Assembly: GCA_023485715.1 (NCBI GenBank)
Contig: JAMCZG010000027.1
Coordinates: forward strand, 1 to 15,350
DNA length: 15,350 bases
Direction: 5' to 3'
Source of the DNA: Patescibacteria group bacterium
Lineage (GTDB): Bacteria > Patescibacteriota > Microgenomatia > Levybacterales > UBA12049
Positions 6,085 to 12,716 of this stretch are shown here, one piece after another. Each line of letters opens with the position of its first letter. Positions within the stretch are counted from its first letter, which is position 1. Position numbers and translations under genes: made by a program. The notes beneath the pieces are model-generated. The model saw nothing but the letters and a program-made list of their open reading frames with translations, ran no database searches and had not been told where the DNA came from.

Positions 6085-6687
6085 TTATTTTTGTTGTCTT
6101 CCGTCAATAATGTCGTTGACTTGACACAAAGTTAGTTTTTCTTCGGACTCATAAACAACAAAACCTCTGTCGACAGGTTCACTTTCTTTGGGCTTACTTT
6201 GTAAATTCGCGCAAGGATGGGCTCTGACGAAAGTATACTTGCTCCAAGCAAACTGAGCCATCGCGTCCTCCATCCCTCCGTTAAACGTCCAGTATTTCCG
6301 CCTTCCTTCCGAAACAACTTGAGGTTCACAGACTAACTTTTCCATATAAGGATATTCATTGTAGGGCATCATCGCAATCTGCTTAGAGTCCGTGTCTATT
6401 ATCGCAAGTGCTGTCCCGTTTGTGGCAAAAGCCCTAAGAGGCAACTCATTAATTGGTACATTATGATAAGGATATCTCATCGCAAAGAAGGGTTCGTGGT
6501 TTTCTTTGCCTTGGGCAAAATCGGTATTTGTAACAACACAATTTCCGCTTCGGACTTCTGGGTCGCTGTCTTCGTATCCCTGCATTACGTCAACAATACC
6601 GACTCTTAGCGGAACTAATTTACAATCCTTTTGGGGTTCACCGACCACCAAACTAACTCCACGCCTGTCAGACTCTTGAGGAATCAT
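6085..6687 (-). CDS. Uncharacterised soluble protein (orphan)
   Basis: 200 residues from ATG 6687. A TTG at 6714 would add nine residues but would fall between the -10 box and the ATG, so the ATG is preferred. I do not recognise the family. There is no signal peptide or membrane helix. Four cysteines lie far apart, and the chain is rich in Tyr, Pro and Met (AMRYPYHNVP, MMPYNEYPYMEK), mixed with short beta-like segments (TALAIIDTDSKQIAMM). A compact cytoplasmic beta-rich domain is a guess. It is convergent with frr (1-nt gap) and divergent from rseP, with its own strong promoter, so it is probably expressed on its own. Codon and base use look like the neighbours. Confidence 0.75.
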   Translation of the reverse strand: MIPQESDRRGVSLVVGEPQKDCKLVPLRVGIVDVMQGYEDSDPEVRSGNCVVTNTDFAQGKENHEPFFAMRYPYHNVPINELPLRAFATNGTALAIIDTDSKQIAMMPYNEYPYMEKLVCEPQVVSEGRRKYWTFNGGMEDAMAQFAWSKYTFVRAHPCANLQSKPKESEPVDRGFVVYESEEKLTLCQVNDIIDGRQQK

Positions 6688-6701
6688 ATGAATAATCTTG
6701 A

Positions 6702-6730
6702 ATATTACTCCCAATTTGTTTATTTGTCAA
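6702..6730 (-). promoter_or_regulatory. Promoter of the orphan gene 6085-6687
   Basis: On the minus strand: TTGACA (6725-6730), a 17-bp spacer and TAATAT (6702-6707), with 14 nt to the ATG (leader about 7 nt). It is back-to-back with the rseP promoter. Confidence 0.65.
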
Positions 6731-6752
6731 ATAAAACAAGGTCGTTTTTTGC

Positions 6753-6758
6753 TATAAT
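6753..6758 (+). promoter_or_regulatory. -10 box of the rseP operon
   Basis: A perfect TATAAT ends 7 nt before the ATG at 6766, predicting a leaderless mRNA. No good -35 lies at 16-18 bp; TTGTCA at 6724-6729 is 23 bp away, too far. Confidence 0.6.
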
Positions 6759-6765
6759 ACTTTCT

Positions 6766-7959
6766 ATGGTAATCAATATATTAATCTTTTTAGTCCTTCT
6801 TTCGGCATTGGTTTTAATCCATGAATTGGGACATTTTTTGGTCGCGAAAAAATTAAAAATAAAAGTCGAAGAATTTGGATTCGGGATTCCTCCGAGAATT
6901 TTCGGGATTAAAAAAGGGGAGACTGTTTATTCGATAAACTGGCTTTTGCTCGGTGGGTTTGTAAAGCTTTTCGGAGAGGACGAAGCGGGTTCAGGAAAAT
7001 TAAAAGTTCAAACCGAAAAGCTAAAAATTAAAAATACCAGTAGGGCATTTTTTGCACGCCCCATTTGGCAGAGGGCGTCTGTCGTTTTGGCCGGAGTTGT
7101 AATGAATACACTTTTGGCTGCTTTTATATTTTACATTTTTCTTTTCATATCCAATTTTAAAACCGATTTACCGCTTCTTTCGGATCATAAATTTTTTTTG
7201 GTAAACCAGTACAATAAGTCAGAAATTTTTATAAGCGAGGTTTCGAAAAACTCTCCGGCTGAAAAAGCGGGAATTACACAATACTCAAAAGTGATCTCGA
7301 TAAACGGAGTAAAGGTAGGCGATACAAATAAATTTTTAGAAATAGTTAATCAAAACAAGGGAAAAGAAATTACCCTGGAATGGCAAGACGAAAAAACAAA
7401 AAAAGTTTCAGAGGCGACGATTGTTCCGCGTACTGTTATTCCAAAAAATGAGGGGCCAATCGGGGTAGGATTTTTTCCGGTTTCGACCGCGACTTTATTT
7501 TACGAAACACCAGCGCAAAAAATATTTTCGGGAATTACACATCCTGTAAATTTATTGGCTTATAACTTTGACGTTATGGGCAAATTAATAAGCGTTTCGA
7601 TAAAAGAAAAAACCGCAGCGCCGTTAAGCGAAAGCGTTTCGGGTCCGGTCGGAATATATTCGCTAGTCGGTACGATAAATCAGATACCGGAGTTTAAAGA
7701 AAAAGTGTTGCAATTTTTAAATCTCGCCGGACTTCTTTCGATCTCACTCGCGTTTTTCAATATATTGCCGTTCCCTGCATTAGACGGAGGAAGGCTTCTT
7801 TTTATCGTGATCGAAGGATTAACAGGCCGGAAGGTTCCGGCAAAATACGAAGGTTACGCGCACGCCGTGGGCATGGCGATTCTTCTTGCTTTAATAATTC
7901 TTGTGACGATAAAAGATATCACTAAGATTTTTACCGGCGGAATATTTTTTAGCCCATGA
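6766..7959 (+). CDS. rseP: Site-2 intramembrane metalloprotease, RseP family
   Basis: 397 residues. The frame is open upstream, but ATG 6766 gives the standard N-terminus and sits just after a TATAAT. First membrane helix 3-18 carries the zinc site HELGH (19-23, catalytic E20). A GGFVKLFGEDE segment follows, then a second helix at about 104-130, one PDZ domain (about 150-215, SPAEKAGI then ISINGVKV), and the C-terminal NILPFPALDGG motif (332-342, zinc ligand D340) with further helices to the end. The enzyme cuts membrane proteins within the bilayer, typically anti-sigma factors or signal-peptide remnants. Its substrate here is unknown; the anchored proteins at 1-3854 are not shown to be substrates. 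The arginase-like gene starts 1 nt after its stop. Confidence 0.95.
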   Translation: MVINILIFLVLLSALVLIHELGHFLVAKKLKIKVEEFGFGIPPRIFGIKKGETVYSINWLLLGGFVKLFGEDEAGSGKLKVQTEKLKIKNTSRAFFARPIWQRASVVLAGVVMNTLLAAFIFYIFLFISNFKTDLPLLSDHKFFLVNQYNKSEIFISEVSKNSPAEKAGITQYSKVISINGVKVGDTNKFLEIVNQNKGKEITLEWQDEKTKKVSEATIVPRTVIPKNEGPIGVGFFPVSTATLFYETPAQKIFSGITHPVNLLAYNFDVMGKLISVSIKEKTAAPLSESVSGPVGIYSLVGTINQIPEFKEKVLQFLNLAGLLSISLAFFNILPFPALDGGRLLFIVIEGLTGRKVPAKYEGYAHAVGMAILLALIILVTIKDITKIFTGGIFFSP

Positions 7960-7960
7960 T

Positions 7961-8905
7961 ATGAGACCACATTATAAAAACGCTACTGTTATCGGAATTC
8001 CATTAGATTTAGGTACACAAAGAATCGGCGTAGATATGGGGCCAAACGCATTAAGATACGAAAAAATAATCGAGAGACTGGAAGGAGTCGGAATCAGAGT
8101 AAATGACTTTGGTAACATCGACTGTAATTTTTCGAAAAATATAAATCCCGGGAACACAAAACTTAAATATTTAAAGGAGATATCCAAAGTTTCCGACCAA
8201 ACGGCAAAAGCAGTAGATAAGCTTTTACAAAAAAAAGAAAAAATAGTCGCGCTAGGCGGGGACCATTCGATGAGTATCGGAACTGTTTCGGGCGCGTCAA
8301 AATTTTTCCAAGGTGACTTGGGGCTTATTTACCTTGATACACACGGAGATTTAAATACAGATAAAACTACAACGACCGGAAATATTCACGGGATGTCGCT
8401 TGCAGTACTTTTGGCTGCTTTTATATTAGAATTAATAAATATTTATGCAGCCGGACCTAAAATAAAAAAAGATAACCTTCTTTTAATCGGGGCAAAAGAT
8501 TTAGACCTGGCAGAGGAAGAGCTTATAAAAAAAGAAAATATAAAAAGTTTTGATATAACAGATGTCCTGGCCCATGGTTTAAGCCCGTTGTTTGAGATGA
8601 TCGATAAACTGCAAGCAAGGGTTAAGAATATTTGGGTAAGTCTAGATTTAGACGTTATAGACAATGTTTATGCGCCAGGCGTCGGAATCGCAAACGATGG
8701 GGGATTAACATACCGCGAAATAGTCGCGATCGCAAAATATATCGGCCGGCATTGTAACGTTATCGGGTTGGATATTGTAGAATATAATCCGATCCGGGAT
8801 ATCGATCATAAAACAGCGGATTTGTCGATCGCTTTAATCGCAAAACTTTTGGGATCGGACTACTCACGATACACAGAATACATGGATGTTCATAAAATAA
8901 CATGA
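7961..8905 (+). CDS. Arginase/agmatinase-family ureohydrolase
   Basis: 314 residues, the normal length for arginase. The dimanganese site is complete: H102 in GGDH (99-102), D126, H128 and D130 in DTHGD, and D229 and D231 in SLDLD. The substrate-side features NIHGM (141-145) and E274 in DIVEYNP are arginase-like. The usual DAHAD motif reads DTHGD here, so the metal ligands stay while both spacer residues differ. The enzyme should release urea from arginine or a related guanidino compound. Arginase rather than agmatinase is favoured by N141-I-H-G and overall length, but specificity is not settled. It sits between rseP (1-nt gap) and the tRNA-binding gene (ATGA overlap), so the three are cotranscribed. 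No ornithine-using gene is in the window. Confidence 0.9.
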   Translation: MRPHYKNATVIGIPLDLGTQRIGVDMGPNALRYEKIIERLEGVGIRVNDFGNIDCNFSKNINPGNTKLKYLKEISKVSDQTAKAVDKLLQKKEKIVALGGDHSMSIGTVSGASKFFQGDLGLIYLDTHGDLNTDKTTTTGNIHGMSLAVLLAAFILELINIYAAGPKIKKDNLLLIGAKDLDLAEEELIKKENIKSFDITDVLAHGLSPLFEMIDKLQARVKNIWVSLDLDVIDNVYAPGVGIANDGGLTYREIVAIAKYIGRHCNVIGLDIVEYNPIRDIDHKTADLSIALIAKLLGSDYSRYTEYMDVHKIT

Positions 8906-9222
8906 CAACAATCGATGATTTTACGAAATTAGAAATAAAGATCGGGAAAATAATTTCGGCCGAAAAAATTGAAGGTTCAGAAAAACTTTTAAAATTAGAA
9001 GTTGATTTCGGTACGGAAAAAAGGCAAATCGTTTCGGGTATTGCGAAAGAATACAACCCGGAAGATTTAATCGGAAAAGAATGCCCGTTTATTATTAATC
9101 TTGAGCCACGGACTTTAATGGGAGTAGAAAGCCAGGGAATGATAATGGCGGTTAAAGTGGGGGAGGAAGCTGTTTTACTTTTTCCAGAAAAGGAAGCGCC
9201 GCCTGGGAGTTCCATTACCTGA
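8902..9222 (+). CDS. Free-standing tRNA-binding domain protein (Trbp111/MetRS C-terminal type)
   Basis: 106 residues forming one OB-fold tRNA-binding domain. It shows the family pattern: DFTKLEIKIGKI near the start, EGSEKLLKLEVDFG, then QIVSGIA, NLEPRTLMGVESQGMI and a C-terminal LLFPEKEAPPGSSI. The same fold forms the dimerising C-terminus of methionyl-tRNA synthetase and the separate proteins Trbp111 and CsaA. Here it is a separate gene, so it may bind tRNA as a dimer or act in trans with a MetRS lacking this domain. Its ATG overlaps the arginase-like stop by 4 bp (ATGA). Its last 48 bp overlap the 3' end of the convergent gene at 9175-9540. Confidence 0.93.
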   Translation: MTTIDDFTKLEIKIGKIISAEKIEGSEKLLKLEVDFGTEKRQIVSGIAKEYNPEDLIGKECPFIINLEPRTLMGVESQGMIMAVKVGEEAVLLFPEKEAPPGSSIT

Positions 9223-9540
9223 TGTAGAATTTTGTTTTTCTTCTTGAGCTTCGATTGTTTGCTGGGCCCTTCTTTGCATCCCCATAGCGATTGACTCATT
9301 AGATATTCCTTCTAATACTTCCAAGTCTCGGGCAAATCCATCCCCTAATAAATTCAGAATACCAAACGTAGATCCGCCTAATCCAGACATTTGGTGATTC
9401 AATAAAGCTCCGAATCTGTATGCTTTTTCTGTTTCAACTTCATCCGGTCTTATATCTCCTCTGGCGTGTCTTTGTATTCTTTGAGCTTTTGTTTCTTTTT
9501 GTTGCGGAGGAATTTCCCTGTCCCTTTCTGATATCGCCAT
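9175..9540 (-). CDS. Small uncharacterised protein
   Basis: 121 residues, no known domain recognised. The N-terminus MAISERDREIP is followed by a charged stretch to about residue 35. A middle region rich in Gly and Leu (GLGGSTFGILNLLGDG) follows, then a Gln/Glu-rich stretch and a basic end (TPRRRFLFWKK). No clear membrane helix. The last 48 bp overlap the end of the tRNA-binding gene on the other strand. The promoter with a -10 just before the ATG, and the separate coding sense of the first 105 residues, favour a real gene. The start resembles MAIPERKTSE of the small protein at 10740-10985. Confidence 0.65.
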   Translation of the reverse strand: MAISERDREIPPQQKETKAQRIQRHARGDIRPDEVETEKAYRFGALLNHQMSGLGGSTFGILNLLGDGFARDLEVLEGISNESIAMGMQRRAQQTIEAQEEKQNSTSGNGTPRRRFLFWKK

Positions 9541-9550
9541 AATTTAGATA

Positions 9551-9579
9551 TTTTTACCAGAAAAAATGAATTACGTCAA
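9551..9579 (-). promoter_or_regulatory. Promoter of gene 9175-9540
   Basis: On the minus strand: TTGACG (9574-9579, overlapping the end of the preceding gene), a 17-bp spacer, TAAAAA (9551-9556), then 10 nt to the ATG. The -10 is weak; the placement matches other promoters here. Confidence 0.4.
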
Positions 9580-10322
9580 GAAAGTTCAATCGTTAGGCCA
9601 TCTTTTGCAGCAACTGTGTTTTTAAAAATATCCTTTGCTATTTTTTCCGCCTCGTCGCGCAATTTAAGTTCTGGATATAAATCTGCGGCAAAATGGGTGA
9701 GGACTAGTTTTTTTACATTTGCGTCTTTTGCCATTTTTGCGACCTGATTTGGGGTTGAATGTCCCCAGTTACTCGGTGGAAGGCCGGGTTTATATGTGCA
9801 TTCGTGGATTAATAAATCAGCATTTTTTGAAAGTTCCAAATCGTTTTCGCAGATACTTGTATCCGTTGAATAAGTTATTGTTTTTGCGTCAAGCAAGAAT
9901 CTGTATCCGAAACTTTCGTCTGTATGAAGAAGTTTTTTGGAGAGAAATTCAAACGGCATTTTATTTTCTCCTTCTATAACATCATGAATGTCTACTCTGT
10001 AATTAAATTTTTTAAAACTTTTAGTGTATGGAGAATTTTTAAAAACTTCGAGCGCCTTTCTTTTTTCCGCCGGGACATAAATATCTAATCCTTGTTTAAA
10101 ATTAAATTTGTCTAAAACATGGAGGCCTGAAATATGATCGATGTGTACGTGGCTTATAAAAAGATAAATCGGTTTATCTTCTTTTATATATTCATCGAGT
10201 TTATAAATACCGTTTCCGGCATCTAAAATGATGTAATAATCTTTACAATCAATCAACGTACACAGGGTATATCCGGTTTCGCTGTCGTACCATCCGTTTG
10301 TACCTAAAAAATATATTTTCAT
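9576..10322 (-). CDS. Metallo-beta-lactamase fold hydrolase, RNase Z-like
   Basis: 248 residues. The metal site is complete: H58, H60, D62 and H63 in SHVHIDH, H133, D154 in YSTDTS, and H210 in LTHF. FLGTNGWY at the N-terminus, ILDAGNG, and a GHST motif (187-190) match RNase Z and its relatives. The long flexible arm that RNase Z uses to hold tRNA is not evident, and the third HxHxDH position has Ile instead of Gly. It may therefore be a tRNA 3'-processing enzyme or a related phosphodiesterase. A TATAAT (10341-10346 on the minus strand) lies 18 nt before the ATG, without a good -35. The stop overlaps the -35 of the next gene downstream. Confidence 0.88.
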   Translation of the reverse strand: MKIYFLGTNGWYDSETGYTLCTLIDCKDYYIILDAGNGIYKLDEYIKEDKPIYLFISHVHIDHISGLHVLDKFNFKQGLDIYVPAEKRKALEVFKNSPYTKSFKKFNYRVDIHDVIEGENKMPFEFLSKKLLHTDESFGYRFLLDAKTITYSTDTSICENDLELSKNADLLIHECTYKPGLPPSNWGHSTPNQVAKMAKDANVKKLVLTHFAADLYPELKLRDEAEKIAKDIFKNTVAAKDGLTIELS

Positions 10323-10354
10323 TTTTATTTTAACAATTTGATTATAACAAACAT

Positions 10355-10690
10355 TTAAGGAAGGGGAGTTCGTTTTGTTGCAGCTTTCAAAATCCTTGCA
10401 GATTCCTGATAAATTCCGGGAATAAGCTCTTGATCAGGCATGCGATTTACTCTTTCTATAGTAGACGAGAGGTCAAAAAGGGATGAACCAGACAAAGATG
10501 TTGTGCGTGACACCTGGTCTATAAGCTGAATTCTTCTTTGGACTATATCTTCCGGAAGTACGGTTTGTGTAAAAATAATTCTTCTGGCATCTCTTATTGC
10601 TTGCTCCGTGGGAGGAGGTGAGACAAATCTATCTACTTTTTGAAGAACTGATTGTCCGATATGTCTAGCTGTTTCGCTTAAGGCGCGCAT
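10355..10690 (-). CDS. Small uncharacterised protein
   Basis: 111 residues, unrecognised. It is mostly predicted alpha-helical and polar, rich in Arg, Gln, Ser and Thr, with a PPP turn near 25-27 and no membrane helix or cysteine. It looks like a soluble helical protein. It has its own promoter placed 6 nt from the ATG and is followed 32 nt later by the metallo-hydrolase gene, so the two may be cotranscribed. Coding is supported by the promoter and by a clean frame with no competing frame on the other strand. Confidence 0.6.
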   Translation of the reverse strand: MRALSETARHIGQSVLQKVDRFVSPPPTEQAIRDARRIIFTQTVLPEDIVQRRIQLIDQVSRTTSLSGSSLFDLSSTIERVNRMPDQELIPGIYQESARILKAATKRTPLP

Positions 10691-10696
10691 ATTATC

Positions 10697-10725
10697 CTAA
10701 TATCATAGAGTCAAAAACAAGTCAA
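10697..10725 (-). promoter_or_regulatory. Promoter of gene 10355-10690 (leaderless start)
   Basis: On the minus strand: TTGACT (10720-10725), a 17-bp spacer, TATTAG (10697-10702), then 6 nt to the ATG. Confidence 0.6.
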
Positions 10726-10739
10726 TAGGAAAGAATGCG

Positions 10740-10985
10740 TTATTCTCTTACTATAACTATTTCTGCTCTGTTCATATCGTCTATAAGGACTCTTCTTCGA
10801 TTTGGTATATTATGCTTTCTGTGCAGACGCGGATTTCTTGTTGCTGTGATGCCATGATCGAAAAGACATTCGATGGTTTTTCCTGTTTTTTCGGCATTTT
10901 TAATTATTCTTAACGCCACATCGCCTTTTATTCCACCGGGCATTACAGCAAAACTTTCTGATGTTTTTCTTTCGGGGATTGCCAT
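10740..10985 (-). CDS. Small uncharacterised basic protein
   Basis: 81 residues, unrecognised. It starts MAIPERKTSE, then a GGIKGDVALRIIKNAEKTGK helix-like segment, one cysteine in ECLFDHG, and a basic stretch with NPRLHRKHNIPNRRR. The basic end suggests nucleic-acid contact, but this is only composition. It is divergent from proS; the two promoters share the 73-bp gap. Its N-terminus recalls that of the protein at 9175-9540. Confidence 0.6.
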   Translation of the reverse strand: MAIPERKTSESFAVMPGGIKGDVALRIIKNAEKTGKTIECLFDHGITATRNPRLHRKHNIPNRRRVLIDDMNRAEIVIVRE

Positions 10986-10994
10986 AGAACAGAA

Positions 10995-11000
10995 ATTATA
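10995..11000 (-). promoter_or_regulatory. -10 box of gene 10740-10985
   Basis: A perfect TATAAT on the minus strand, 9 nt before the ATG; the leader would be 0-3 nt. Only a weak -35 (TTCCTT, 11018-11023) is present at 17 bp. Confidence 0.5.
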
Positions 11001-11023
11001 CTATATAGAAACTTAATAAGGAA

Positions 11024-11052
11024 TTGTTATTAAAAAAAAGTAATGATATACT
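11024..11052 (+). promoter_or_regulatory. Promoter of proS (leaderless start)
   Basis: TTGTTA (11024-11029), a 17-bp spacer and TATACT (11047-11052), with a TG one base upstream (11044-11045) making an extended -10. Only 6 nt separate the -10 from the ATG at 11059. Confidence 0.75.
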
Positions 11053-11058
11053 GAAAAA

Positions 11059-12279
11059 ATGAGATACAGCAATCTCTTTGGAAGAGCGACAAAGTCGGAA
11101 TTAAAAGAGGATTTATCAACTAACGCAAAATTTCTTATAAAAGGCGGATTTGTCGATCAATTAATGTCGGGTTCGTACACATTATTGCCTCTTGGTTTTC
11201 GGGTTGTAAAAAAAATCGAGCAGATAATAAGGGAAGAAATTAATAAAACCGGCGCGCAAGAAATGTTAATGCCCCTTTTACATCCCAAAGATGTTTGGAA
11301 CGAGACAGGCCGGTGGGAAACTGCAAAAGAAGTGATGTATCAATTTAAAAAGGACGATAAGGAATTTGCGCTTTCGTTCACTCATGAGGAAATAGTTTTA
11401 GATTTAATAAGAAAACACGCGTTTGCCTATAAAGACTTTCCGATAAAAATTTATCATTTTTCCACAAAATTTCGAAATGAACCCAGGGCAAAATCTGGAC
11501 TTTTGAGAGGTAGGGAATTTTTGATGAAAGATCTGTATAGTCTTCATACGTCCGTAGAAAATTTGGATAAATATTATTGGGAGGTTGCGGATTCGTACAT
11601 AAAAATTTTCAAAAAATTAAATCTAGATGCAAAAATTGTAGAAGCTGCCGGCGGAGTTTTTACAGATGAACATACGCATGAATTCCAAGTTCTTTGCGAA
11701 ACTGGTGAAGACAAAATTTTTTATTGTGAAAAGTGTGATTTTTGCCAAAACAAGGAAATTGCAACGGTTCAAGAAAATGACAGGTGCCCCAAATGTGGGG
11801 ATATAATAAAATCTGGAAATTCGATAGAAGTAGGAAATATTTTTAAATTCGGAACTTTTTATAGCAAAAAAATGAACGTGCATTTCATGGATGAAAAAGG
11901 AAAAGAGCAACTTGCGCATTTTGCAAGTTATGGTATTGGATTGACACGTTTAATGGGAACACTGGCCGAAATGTTTCACGACGGAAAAGGAATAATCTGG
12001 CCAAGTGTTGTGGCGCCGTTTCAAGTTCACTTAATCAGTATCGGAAAAAACGCGGACAAAGTTTACGAAAAACTCGAAAAAGATGGGGTAGAAGTTTTAT
12101 ACGATGACAGGGACGTTAGTCCTGGAGAAAAATTTACGGACGCGGATTTAATCGGAATTCCAGTTCGACTCGTTGTCTCGGAAAAATCAGGAGATAAAAT
12201 CGAATATAAAGAAAGAATAAGTGAAGAGAAAATATTATTAGATTACGACGAGGTTTTGGAAAAAATCAAAACAATTTAA
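11059..12279 (+). CDS. proS: Prolyl-tRNA synthetase lacking the editing insertion
   Basis: 406 residues, against about 570 for common bacterial ProRS. Class II motif 2 is at about 137-160 (FRNEPRAKSGLLRGREFLMKD) and motif 3 at 280-290 (SYGIGLTRLMG). The bacterial-type GGVFTDEHTHEFQVL block (198-212) is present. The ~180-residue INS domain, which clears Ala-tRNA(Pro) in bacterial enzymes, is replaced by about 35 residues holding C213, C216, C219, C233 and C236, a likely zinc knuckle. The anticodon-binding domain is at about 310-406. It charges tRNA(Pro); without INS, mischarged alanine must be tolerated or removed by a separate factor, not seen here. The start is fixed by the promoter; no Shine-Dalgarno is present. 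Its stop lies 3 nt from the stop of the opposing gene. Confidence 0.97.
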   Translation: MRYSNLFGRATKSELKEDLSTNAKFLIKGGFVDQLMSGSYTLLPLGFRVVKKIEQIIREEINKTGAQEMLMPLLHPKDVWNETGRWETAKEVMYQFKKDDKEFALSFTHEEIVLDLIRKHAFAYKDFPIKIYHFSTKFRNEPRAKSGLLRGREFLMKDLYSLHTSVENLDKYYWEVADSYIKIFKKLNLDAKIVEAAGGVFTDEHTHEFQVLCETGEDKIFYCEKCDFCQNKEIATVQENDRCPKCGDIIKSGNSIEVGNIFKFGTFYSKKMNVHFMDEKGKEQLAHFASYGIGLTRLMGTLAEMFHDGKGIIWPSVVAPFQVHLISIGKNADKVYEKLEKDGVEVLYDDRDVSPGEKFTDADLIGIPVRLVVSEKSGDKIEYKERISEEKILLDYDEVLEKIKTI

Positions 12280-12282
12280 AAT

Positions 12283-12654
12283 CTACTGGGGTAAAAAGGG
12301 GATCGAAATTCCGAAAAACTTCACCCAGAAAAGAGCATAGACCACAAAGAAAATCAAAAGCCCGAATATTATAAGGACCGGCGAAAATCCTCCGGATTTG
12401 GCATTACCGGGTTTAGATACAAAAGTACTGGAAGCACTGGTACTGGACGGAGAATTAACCATTGTGGTCTGGGGAGCAGAAGAAACATTGGAGACTTGAG
12501 GTTTTGAAGCTCCCGAAGGAGTGAAAACCTGCGGAGCAGCCGGTTGGGAAACCACGGGCTGGGGTGTTTGGGGAGCCGGAGTTGCTGTCCCCATCACTCT
12601 GTCGTATGCCTCTTTTAGCTTAGGATCGAGCTCGGACGGTTTTTTCGGATCCAT
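12283..12654 (-). CDS. Small C-terminally anchored membrane protein
   Basis: 123 residues from ATG 12654. The frame extends upstream to 12768, but that part overlaps the structured element B and the promoter, so the later start is chosen. The N-terminus MDPKKPSELDPKLKEAYDRVMG is a short acidic/basic helix. Residues ~23-85 are a Pro/Ser/Thr/Ala/Gln-rich linker. Residues ~90-112 are one membrane helix near the C-terminus, ending GISIPFLPQ. The N-terminus should face the cytoplasm with the linker as a tether, but topology is not certain. I recall similar LDPKLKEAYDRVM-type starts in CPR small membrane proteins of unknown role. Convergent with proS, 3 nt apart. Confidence 0.75.
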   Translation of the reverse strand: MDPKKPSELDPKLKEAYDRVMGTATPAPQTPQPVVSQPAAPQVFTPSGASKPQVSNVSSAPQTTMVNSPSSTSASSTFVSKPGNAKSGGFSPVLIIFGLLIFFVVYALFWVKFFGISIPFLPQ

Positions 12655-12660
12655 ACAAAT

Positions 12661-12689
12661 ATAGTGTGACATTCTGGGGAGTTTGTCAA
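12661..12689 (-). promoter_or_regulatory. Promoter of gene 12283-12654
   Basis: On the minus strand: a perfect TTGACA (12684-12689). At 17 bp the -10 would be CACTAT (12661-12666), 6 nt before the ATG. A better TATATT (12658-12663) sits at 20 bp. The -35 is convincing; the -10 choice is open. Confidence 0.45.
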
Positions 12690-12716
12690 GAGGGAAGGGA
12701 TTAGGGTTGCCTATCG

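Noticed and set aside
6631..6765. Longer N-terminus for RseP
   Set aside because: The extra 45 residues would be encoded across two promoters and do not resemble the family; ATG 6766 gives the standard start.
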